Below the pieces are notes generated by a model. It worked only from the letters and a program-made list of their open reading frames with translations, was not told the DNA's origin and did no database searches. A stretch of DNA of 64,000 nucleotides from Strongyloides papillosus (lineage: Eukaryota; Nematoda; Chromadorea; Rhabditida; Strongyloididae), in NCBI GenBank assembly GCA_005656395.1, contig SRSI01000004.1, forward strand, positions 496,001 through 560,000, read 5' to 3'. Positions 42,178 to 51,765 of this stretch are shown here, piece by piece; position 1 is the stretch's first letter, and each line of letters begins with the position of its first letter. A program made the position numbers and the translations under genes.

Positions 42178-43190
42178 TATTCAAAATGAGAACCATTACA
42201 ATCTACACATTGTTGTCAACTCGATACAATTTTATTGATTTCATATACATAGAAATCCTGGCTTCTATATTGAATGAAAGCTTCAAAGACAGTTTTAAAG
42301 TCCTCATCGTTACTGAAGATTTTCTATGTTAAGGAGTTGTCGAGATGTTTGAAAAAGTGTAAATCTGTTAAAGCAAGGTCAGATGTATATGCAGGATAAA
42401 GCTGAGTTTTATACTCTAATTCTCTCGATTTCTAGAGGGTCATTTTTGAAACATGCGGTCTTGCACTATAATAAAGAAGGATTACTCCTTTTTCATTGGC
42501 TACTGTGGGCATTATTCATAACAATTTTTGGCTTATTCTTACATGTTTTTTACAGTTGGACATGAAATTATGCTTTCAACAGGTTTCATGAATTTACAAT
42601 TGATGATACTTACACTAGACAACCGAAAAGTCGTCAGAATCTTTTTTGTGATACTTTGGGTACCGGAAAATGTTTCGAAGCTTCTTTTTTGTTCAACCAT
42701 TCTCCAGTTCGTTTAAAATTGTTGTAGAGAATCGGATTTTCAACAGAGATAGCAAGACGTCCAAGAAATGAGTTATTTTTTTTCTCAAAATGAGAAGAAA
42801 ACAAACTTCATAGCGACAAAATTTTTGATATTCGTTTAATTCGTGAGGTACCCATTTGTCAAGCTTTTTGTCTTTTCTTTATGTGTTGGAAAACTGCTGA
42901 TTTGAATAAATTTAACTCTTCTGCAAGTTTCATAACATATTGTACATTGATTGGCTTCAACAACTTTTCGTAATTTACCGTTGTCAAGAACAGACTCAGG
43001 TCTTCTACGCTCTTCGTTTTAGAGATTCTTATTGCCTACTTTAAATTTATTAACCTATCTTTGCACATTAGAAACATTAATAAGATTCTCTTCGAAAGAT
43101 TCATTAATTTTCTTAGTTGTTTTTCCAACATTACTACCACGTTTGAATTCATAAAGTATAATATTACGAATATTACGTTTTGACAGCATT
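42178..43190 (-). pseudogene. Decayed mariner transposase
   Basis: Read on the minus strand, the start (ATG at 43188-43190) encodes a mariner-type N-terminal helix-turn-helix with LYEFKRGSNVGKTTKKINES and then an NVQRW-like motif. Further on, parts resembling the catalytic region (ENPILYNNFKRTGEWLNK, HFPVPK) and the C-terminal end (DFKTVFEAF, QQCVDCNGSHFE) appear in changing frames with stops. The order and spacing fit a full-length mariner transposase of about 340 residues that has accumulated frameshifts and nonsense changes. It cannot be active. Confidence 0.75.
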
Positions 43191-43595
43191 GTTTGTTTGT
43201 AAAATAAGGTGATGATAAACAGTGTTGATGGCAATGATATATATATCATCATGCAGAAGAGATTAAGAAGAATCTAATAGTTTGTTTTCTATACCAAAAC
43301 ATAGCTAGTCATTTGAGAAAACACGTGTCAAACAACGTGTATCAAAAAATAGCCATTCTAGATGGGAAAACCTAATATTATTTTTCTGTTTTCCAAATAG
43401 AATATAATTAATTAAATATATTTGACAATTTTACTTAAATTTGCATAACAATTCTACATAAAATGCATAACAATTCTACCTAAAAATGTCATACAATTCT
43501 ATTCATTTTTATAAAAATTATTTTTTTTGTAAATGTAGTACAATTTTACATAAATTGTCATGTACATCTTAAATTGCTGAATTTTTAATTTGTGT

Positions 43596-44324
43596 TCAAG
43601 TAAAAAAAAACGATCATTTAAAAAATATGTTTCTCTTTTATTCAAATTAATTAAATGCATAAATATGATTAATATTTATTCTATTAGTTATAATATTAAA
43701 TATTTTAAACATTTATTTACTAAACTACTACGTATTTATTGCATCATTTGTTCATAGTCACTAAATTTGAAAAACATTAATGGTAAAACATATATCAATA
43801 AAGTTTTTTACTTTAACATATAATATGAATGTCATCCGATTACATAATATATTGTCATTCAATTAATGTTAAAAATGCCCGCAGATTACAGTTCTGAATT
43901 CACACAATTCTTTCTTTAATAAGAATAGAAAAGTTATGGCTAAATAAATTTCAATCAGAATATATTAAATTTATAGAATTTTTATCTTTTGATTCAAAAA
44001 AATCTCAATTTACTAAAGCGTCTATATTTATTATTAAAAAAACAAATTTCTCGAAAAATTGAATAACTAATATACTCATGAAATTTGGCCATTAATTCAC
44101 GTTATTAACAAAAAAGTTTAAAAATAATTATTTTCACAAAATAACCTAAAAATATTCAGATGTTAGATATATAATGAATTAACAAAAGGTTGTTAAAATA
44201 TTTATTGAAAACATTTTCTATATATTTCGATTATATGATTTTTATATGATACCGTATAAATATATAAAGAAAATTTATATAAAAGTACGTGTAACGTAAT
44301 TTATGATATAATTCAATATATTTT
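43596..44324. other. Promoter-side region of the astacin-like gene
   Basis: AT-rich DNA between the transposon cluster and the astacin-like gene. No gene or defined repeat was seen. Confidence 0.45.
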
Positions 44325-45486
44325 ATGAAAACAACAGAGTTGTTATTTTTAATTATCTTAATATACTCTACCGAAACTAATAATGTATGTTTCTATAGGT
44401 TTCATTTAATTTTAATTTGTAATTTAGAATGTTATTGGGAAAAAAGTAGCTAAAAAATATACATCTTTGTTCTCCATGAATAAATCAATTAAATATTTAG
44501 TTCAGAATGATTTAGATAAAACAGAAAATATTGTGGAAGCTCATGAAATAATTGGAAACGAAACATGTTTAAAATTTGCTAGAACTTTTGATCTATTAGA
44601 AACAGATGCAACATTTGTTAAAAAAGGTAGAAAATGTAGTTCCACTGCATACATAATGGGTAATTATATTGGTTTTTCGATTACAGTAAACGAATATTGT
44701 ATGATAAGCGAAATGATACAAAAGTTAATTCTTTGGAGCCTTCATATGAGATACCAGTTTAGTAAGTGTCTGGGAGATAAAAATGTTGAAGGACAAGAAA
44801 ATATTAAGGAAAAATATATGAAAGATGTTATAAAAAATTATAAGTGTGATGTTAAAAGCGTCAAAGAAACAACAATAACAATTAAAGAGCATTATTTAGA
44901 CTATTCAAATATGTTCATTCCAAAAAAAGATAATTTTTATCCCCAACTTTTATCACAAATAGACTACTCTAAAAGAATTTCATTTCTTGATCTTAAAGAT
45001 TTAAATGATAAAATATGTAAAGACAGTTGTAGTAAATCTTCTGCAAAATATGCAAACTATGGATATAGTAATCCACATAATTGCAGTGCGTTTTTATGCC
45101 CATTTTTTTACGATGGAAAATATTGTAAAGATTACACAAAATCTAAAGAACCGAAAAAATGTGGACCAGGATTATTGAAAGTTTCTTCAAAATTAAAAAA
45201 GAAGAAATTGAATTTAAAAGCAGAATGTTTTTATCAAATTGTATCTTCATCAAAAAAGAAGAAAATTAAAGTAAAATTCAAACTAAGTAGACCAATGTAC
45301 TGGAACTGTAATGCAAATAAATTTTTTGAGGTTAAATATTACAAAGATAAATCCAAGGATGGAGTTGTTTTATGTGCACAAATAAAAACATTTACTATAA
45401 AATCAAGTATAGGAGCCTCTATTTTTGTATATCATTCATTTTACCCTTACGATGGTTTTGACATAACCATGGAGTATAGGATTTAA
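44325..45486 (+). CDS. Secreted astacin-EGF-CUB protein, catalytic site lost
   Basis: Exons 44325-44384 and 44428-45486 flank a 43-bp intron and give 372 residues. Exon 1 is exactly a signal peptide (MKTTELLFLIILIYSTETNN). The astacin fold follows with little or no prodomain: NETCLKFART near 64-73, then the region where the zinc site should be. There, IQKLILWSLHMRYQ (117-130) replaces the family's HExxHxxGxxH: His to Lys119, Glu to Leu120, His to Trp123, Gly to His126, His to Tyr129. The Met-turn is also unrecognisable. An EGF-like module (about 217-253) and a CUB domain (about 265-372) complete the usual architecture. The frame is fully open, so this looks like a pseudoenzyme rather than a dead gene, although a recent pseudogene is possible. 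Astacins are greatly expanded in Strongyloides and linked with host penetration; a noncatalytic role here is inferred. Confidence 0.82.
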
Positions 45487-46770
45487 AATCAAAAGTAATT
45501 TTATAATTTATCAATATAAAATGTATTTTAAAAGTGTTTCATAGCAAATGTAATAAATATTTAACATCGAAAGTAAACCAGAAGTACAAAATGCCTCTGC
45601 TCTACATTACTTTTCATGTATATGAAATACATTTTTATTGCTTTTGAAAGACTTTATGAAACTTTCTTACAATAAATATATTTTAAAAAAACAAAATAAT
45701 CCATTTGTTGTGTAGAATATTGATTATTGTACTTTTATAATATCTGTAGGGAAGGATAAATTTGAAAATATAAGAATACACGATGTAGAAACCTTAAGAT
45801 CAGAATCAAATCTTAGACAATATTTTCTGTTCAGACACAGTAAGGTATATTCACCAAAAATTACATTAAATTTAACAGCGAAGTGTCGTACTGAATTTTG
45901 CTTGGTATTCCAATATAAATTGAATCGTATTTTCTAGGTATTTCCATCATTTGTATAGTTTCAAAAATGTATCATCCAATAAAGTTATTCTTATAGTGTT
46001 ATTTATCTTTGTAAAATGATATTTTCCACGATTACTTTTATAAAAATTGTGTTTCATTTCAGTCTCATTTGAAAGAAGAAAATAATAATTTTTAGCACTA
46101 TAAAAAATTATTTTAATATGCATCATAAATTCACCCCTACTTCCAAATTTAATGAATAGTTATATTTAGTAAATTTGTTTTTTATCTCCATTATTATTTT
46201 GTACAGGATTTATTTTTTATAAATAATAATTTTTTTCTTAATTATTATCATTTTAGTTTAAATTTGAATATTGTAATGCTTTAAAAATTTTAAAACTTGT
46301 TAATTAATTTGTTCTGTAACTAATCAATAATTAGGAAATTTGTTATATAGACATGAAAAATGAAATATAATTAATAGTTGAAATATTAATACATTTTTGT
46401 TATGACTTTCTATATATCTGACAATTTATTTGTTTGAACTAACTTAATAAAACAACTAAAATTTATATGAAATTGTTTAACTGCAAATAAATTAATTTAA
46501 AAATTTAAAAAGTGTTTTTTATGTTCTATAATTAAATTTTCTTTGTTCTAACTTTACAGTTCTAGAACTATCATTTTTTTATGCCATTTATATACAATTT
46601 AAGCTTTTGTTACTAATTTTATAGAAAAAGTTAAAAATACCTAAAAGTATTTAACTTTCTTAAGTATTATTTTAAAAATCATGGAAAGATTATAAATGAA
46701 AACAGTACCAATATCTAATAGTATATATATATTATATCTATATAAATAAATATGAGAAATCAGCAATCTA
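45487..46770. other. Intergenic region after the astacin-like gene
   Basis: No gene is supported. The left end should hold the astacin-like 3' UTR. Confidence 0.45.
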
Positions 46771-47694
46771 TTGGGTTGTTGAATAATTATTGCTGCATTT
46801 TTCCTTAACGTTTTACTTTTTTAAAAATTTGTATTTTTTAAATTTTTTTTCCATAGAAAAAAATCCTCACATTTAAATTAGTGAAATGCACATCACAAAT
46901 TATACTCATATTTGATATATCATGCTCCACCACTTCGAAAAAGATTGGGATGCAAAACAACTATTCAGCGATGTCAATGAATTTTTTGCGAAGAAACAAT
47001 CAGAAAAAACCAAGTTGAAAGATTGTTCAAGAGGTTCAAATTTGGTAATTCAAACTAAATCACCTTCCAATTTGGCTTTTGTTAATTGTTCTTCCACCAA
47101 AAAGTTTGTTGAGATCGTGGAATGATAGTGCTACCTTATAATCTTTCTCGAAGTAGTGAGGCATGATATCCCGAATATGGATATGATTTTCAATATGCAT
47201 TTTCACTAACTGAAGAGAGAAGTTTATTTTTATGAAAAAAATTAAAAAATGCTTATTTATAAAGGAAAAAAAATTCGCAAAAAAATGCTGCAATAATTAT
47301 GTTCTATTACTCCGAGGAAAGATTGAAAAGTAGCACAATCATTCTACGATCTCAACAAACTTTTTGGTGGAGGAACAATTGACAAAAGCCTAATTGAAAG
47401 GTGATTTAGTTTGAATTACCAAATTTGAACTTATTGAACAATTTTTCAACTTGGTTTTTTCTGATTGTTTCTTCGCAAAAAATTCATTGACATCGCTGAA
47501 TAGTTGTTTTGCATCCCAATCTTTTTCGAAGTGGTGGAGCATGATATGTCAAATATGAATATAATTTGCGATGTGCATTTCACTAATTTAAATGTGAGGA
47601 TTTTTTTTCTATGGAAAAAAAATTTAAAAAATAAAAATTTTTAAAAAAGTAAAACGTCTAGGAAAAATGCAGCAATAATTATGCACCAACTCAA
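46771..47694. mobile_element. Palindromic mariner derivative with nested inverted 5' ends
   Basis: The 924-bp element is bounded by inverted mariner termini (TTGGGTTGTTGAATAATTAT at the left; the right end reads TTGAGTTGGTGCATAATTAT inverted) and by TA on each side (46769-46770 and 47695-47696). Most of the left arm is repeated inverted in the right arm. Fragments of a mariner transposase N-terminus (HHFEKDWDAKQLFSDVNEFF on plus, PHYFEKDYKVALSFHDLNKL on minus) point toward each other inside the left arm, and a third terminus-like sequence lies at about 47283-47305. No complete transposase is present. Confidence 0.75.
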
Positions 47695-48475
47695 TATAAT
47701 GAAAAATATTTGTTTCAATAATTATAGTATTAGTTTTTTTCAATTAAACATACCTTCTAATGTTCTTAAAAATTTAATATTAAACCATTAAAATTCTGAA
47801 AACATTATTCAATTATTCAAAAAAATCTCAAACAATTTTGAAATAATTACTTTTTTTTTAAAAAATAAATTTTTCAATAAAGTTGAATAATAAATTTTAT
47901 TATTTAAAATTAATCATTTATATGTTTAAATTATAAAGGAAATATTGAGAAAAATATTTTCTTTGATAGAAATAGTAAGACTCTTTTACATTTTACATAA
48001 AAAATCAGTCAAATTAAGTTTATTTAAACAGTGATAGTAAAATTATTAAAGTATTTTAATTATACTATTTTTATGCAGTGTTTCGTAGATATATAAAATT
48101 GATACCATATAAAAGAACTTATGGTATAGTTTTAATATATCTTTTTAAAAAAGATAATGATGTAAATTGAATTACAATTTTTAATCACTTCAATATATTT
48201 TTCACAACAGGCAGTGTATGTTTCTAAAGATGTTTTTTAGTTTTCATATATTATTCACGGTGCTTTTGGCAAAAAATAACCTAAATAATGGATCATCCTC
48301 AAGTTAAAATCTGTTCTCAATGAATAAAAAGTTTGAGTATTCAATTCCTGCAATAATTTAAGACAATTATTTATTTATATATAAAGCTAGACATATATAA
48401 TAAAGAATAAAAAAATAGATAACTTACCCAACAGTAGTTGGTTTAAACTTAGGTTATCTTACAAATCCATGCATA

Positions 48476-48527
48476 TATATATAATATACATAGCTATATC
48501 AATGAATTACTATGTATATTATATATA
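48476..48527. repeat. Perfect 18-bp inverted repeat (hairpin)
   Basis: TATATATAATATACATAG at 48476-48493 is exactly the reverse complement of 48510-48527, with a 16-base loop. All but two pairs are A-T. It could be a chance structure in AT-rich DNA, the terminus of a small repeat, or a cruciform. Confidence 0.5.
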
Positions 48528-48833
48528 GCAATTCCATAATGGCTTGGAACTAATGTACCACTGCTAAATAATAAATAAAAGTATTCGTTATTTGATTTTT
48601 ATAAAGGAAGGGATTGAGCACCAGATAAAACTCTAAAATTAAAGTATTGTAGCCTTTTTTGAGATACGAATTTAGTAAAATTCTTGGAAATAAAAAGAAC
48701 AAGAATATATTAAGAAAAAGAATGAAAATCTTAACAAAAAAATACATATATTTTATAGAAATCATAAGTAAAATAACAGCAACAATAAATGGAAATTTAA
48801 CAAAATAATCAAAGAAGAAATTTTTCAAAAACA

Positions 48834-49068
48834 AGTGATGTTGAACCTAGAGATTTGGAAGAAGCAGATTATTATGACAAATTTAAATTTATTGATCCTA
48901 TAAATTTAAATATGAAAATCTATAAAGGTAACTATGATAAATATAAAACGAAGTTATCTAATTATAAATCTGTACAATCATAGTATATGTTTATGTCAAT
49001 TTTATAAAGAATATAATAGATCAACAGAAAAATACAGTTGTAGAACAGGATTTTTAATAGCTAATTAA
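48834..49068 (+). pseudogene. Possible decayed gene fragment
   Basis: From 48834 a 49-codon reading of balanced, acidic, coding-like composition (it includes DLEEADYYDKFKFIDP) ends at TAG 48981-48983. One base further on, another frame continues for 28 codons (including CQFYKEYNRSTEKYSCRTGF) to TAA 49066-49068. The shift in frame with kept coding character suggests a pseudogene. The family is not recognised. Confidence 0.35.
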
Positions 49069-50500
49069 AAAAAAGAATACCTATAATGTTGAATGTAGAA
49101 TCACGATGTTATTGCTGTATTAAATCTTTATCAAATAAGAAGAGAATTTTAGTTGTTGTTAAACATCCATGTTCCTTATATATACGCTACTTGCACTACA
49201 AAAAGTCATGAAATTAATTACTTTAATGACAAATTCTAGACAGGATTAATTCTATTTAGTTATTTTAAGAATTTAGTGTGACTGAGAGTAAAGGAACAAT
49301 CTTTTTTGTGATTCAAAATACATTCTTAACTCCTTTTCATAATAACATGACAATAAAATCTAAAGGAATTTAACTATTAATTAATTTTATAAATTTCTAA
49401 AATAAGAAACTATGTTTTTTTATATACTTTTATATTGACTCGTTAACGTATGCAAGAAACGAAAAATGCAACGTTATCATTTTTGACCCCCTAGATTTTA
49501 GATTTTAGCTTTGAAATTTTGCATGGAGGTATATTCCAACATGCTCTATCATAATTTAAAAAAAAATTTTTAAAAAGGTTTCACCAAAGTGGAGAAAAAT
49601 AGAGCTAAAGTGCCAAAAAACCGCAATTAATGGCCGTGCCGTAAATTGATAATGAATCCAACACACACATACAAATTTAATATGTATGCGTGTCATTACC
49701 ATGTTTTATATATTTCTGTTAATATATAGGTAAAAAATTGTAGTTTTTTGGCATCTCCGGAAGGTTTTTCGAAACTACAGTATAATTTAGAAAATTTGAA
49801 CTTTCTGGGTTTAAAAGCTTCAGACATTGATTTTTAACGTTTTTAACGTATATTTTTAAAAATTAAAACCCATTAAATAGAAAATTTTTGTAAATTAACT
49901 TTATTTTTATATTGTAAATTTACAATTTTTAAATTTTTACTGTTTTTTTAAATATTAATGTAAGTGATTTGAAAATTATTAAATGTGATGATTGAAAAGA
50001 TGTACCTGGAAACTGTTTTTTCGCTGTTTACAATATAAACTTTTTCATTATAGAGTTTGTAGATAATTAATTTTTGTAATGGAAAATTCTGAAAATAAAT
50101 AACAATACCAAAAACTTCGTTTTTGTAAAAAATATACTTTTATATTGAAATTCATTTTGCGCACTCAAAAGTATAAAAATAAATTTTGCGCACTCAAAAG
50201 GATGAAAATAAATTTTGATTTTTATATTATCAGTTTACCTGGTAATATAAAAGTATCGCCGTTCCAGGCATTTAAATATTTATCGAAAACTACAAAAAAA
50301 TATCACTACATAATAAATATTAGGTTGTTCAATTGAAAATGTCGCTTTTTAGATCATCAAATTTTAAATGATCATAACTTTCTTATACATTCACGTATCG
50401 CTACAAGATATATACCATCTTGTAGAGCAAATCGAGAACTATCATTGTCATCTTTTTTCATTTTGTTTGCAATTATTAAAAAGTTGCTATTACTCTAAAA

Positions 50501-50505
50501 AAAAG
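50501..50505. repeat. Target-site duplication AAAAG, left copy
   Basis: AAAAG directly before the LTR at 50506 is repeated directly after the other LTR at 55416-55420, a 5-bp duplication typical of LTR retrotransposon integration. Confidence 0.85.
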
Positions 50506-50720
50506 TGCTAGATAATTGATGTTTTATTATCCAAGAACTATAATTTTTACAGATATTATAAAAGAAAATCTTAAACTTACCCCAAATCAGTTGGGTTCTT
50601 TTCAAACTAAAACTGATTTGAGGTAGTATAAATAACGATATTGTAATTAAATTTTAGACTTATTATATTTAAATTTTTAAAATATTATTTTTAGATATTT
50701 GAATATTCAAATATCTAACA
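50506..50720 (-). repeat. 3' LTR (in element orientation) of the gypsy-type retrotransposon
   Basis: This 215-bp repeat matches 55201-55415 at 214 of 215 positions; the single difference is T at 50513 against C at 55208. In element orientation it begins TG and ends CA, as LTRs should. Its first bases also supply the stop codon of the last open frame (TGT then TAG, 50715-50720). Confidence 0.95.
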
Positions 50721-51750
50721 TACGTCTCCTGAAGTGCTGGTGTCAATGGTCATTTGGTCCAGCAATTGAAGTAGATTCTTATCATAAGTGGGTACTAATA
50801 CACTGTTTACTGATTCCTTAAACTTTTCTAATGCTATAGTAGGATCTTGATGCTTAGTGACAGTGTCAGCTGCTTCATTTAACAAATTACCTTTTCTTGT
50901 ATAAGTATGCTTAAATTTTATAAGATTAGGATTCTCTTGTACCAATGTTCTAATTTTTATCCAGATAGATGAATTTTTGTAGCCACGTTTCTCAAATTCT
51001 AAATCAGAAACATCTAAACCATCGTTATCAATGATGTCCATTAAGTATTTTGCATCTATCATAATCAATATAGGTGGTGTCTTTAACGTGGCTGCTATCT
51101 TTACTGCCATATATAGACCTAATAATTCGCCTTTACCATGTGTACGACCATTTGGTGGTAAAGTTCTTTTAAAGGCTCTAACATGCCCATCTACATAACA
51201 GGCCACAGCAGCAATGTTCTTATTTCCATCTGAAGCCAACACAATCCTTGTTTGTATCATTTCTATGTATTTTAAAACGTCCTTCTGGGATACAATTGAA
51301 TCTTTATTGTTTTCTTCAATAATTACATTTGTTGCTGTTTTTGTTGAAGCCTTAGAAACATCACTTAAAGCATCAACACTCAAAGCATCATCATTTGAAT
51401 CTTCATCTTTTAAAATGTCATTCATTGGTAAATCATCTCTCAAACAATTAATGTTTAAGTCATCTTTCTTTAAATCATTACCGTTTAAGATATCATTATT
51501 AGAATTTATCTCCTCTGGCAATAATTCCAACTCATCCTCTTCGCCTTTCTTAAACTTTATTGAATCTATTGTTCTAATATGAAATTTATCCTCAAATTTT
51601 ATTTTGAATAATGATTTTGAAATTTTCGAAATCACTTTACCCTCTCTCCACGGAGATGTTTTATCATATTTAAACCAACAATTTTTCTTAAATGGGGTCT
51701 CATATGGGCAGTACTTTAATACTATATCCACGTCCAAAGAAGGTTCATTT
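50715..51750 (-). CDS. Integrase C-terminal region plus additional RNase H domain
   Basis: The 340-codon open segment (50715-51737 counted from a TTG) extends upstream in frame to the T9 run near 51751 and has no ATG near its start. It is probably made as an extension of the preceding frame. The beginning contains KYDKTSPWREGKVISKISKS, a GPY/F-like integrase C-terminal fold. A long acidic Asn/Asp-rich linker follows (about 66-150). Residues about 163-295 (numbered from the TTG) form an RNase H type I domain with Asp170, Glu204 (GKGELLGLYMAV), Asp228 (MIDAKYL), His277 and Asp291 (NEAADTV), so all four acidic catalytic positions are present. It would degrade the RNA strand of the RNA/DNA hybrid in reverse transcription. 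The stop codon lies within the LTR. An RNase H placed after integrase is unusual for metazoan gypsy elements. Confidence 0.8.
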
Positions 51751-51765
51751 AAAAAAAAAGTTGTC
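51749..51765 (-). promoter_or_regulatory. Slippery T9 run at the pol frame change
   Basis: On the element's strand the run of nine T (51751-51759) is followed by AAATG. It contains TTTTTTA, a classical -1 slippery heptamer (X XXY YYZ). The upstream frame stops at TAA immediately after it, and the -1 frame continues through the integrase C-terminal region. It may be a programmed shift site or a replication slippage mutation. Confidence 0.5.

Larger units (their letters stand above)
39858..43595. mobile_element. 3.7 kb element with ~230-bp inverted terminal arms
   Basis: The arm 39858-40095 is repeated inverted at about 43373-43595. Matching landmarks are ACACAAATTAAAAATTC at the outer ends, diverged copies of an AATTGT-rich stretch in the middle, and TATATTCTATTTGGAAAAC at the inner ends. 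The arms are imperfect, so the insertion is old. Inside are a decayed mariner-type transposase on the minus strand (42178-43190) and two patches of an AAAACGAGGTAGAA repeat. Either the mariner is this element's own decayed transposase or it inserted later; I could not find separate mariner termini. Confidence 0.55.
47695..50095. other. Intergenic region with a hairpin and decayed coding traces
   Basis: Apart from the hairpin at 48476-48527 and the relic at 48834-49068 (both listed), I see only noncoding DNA. The stretch 49440-49680 has a different, less AT-rich texture and looks like an old interspersed repeat, but no termini were found. Confidence 0.4.
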
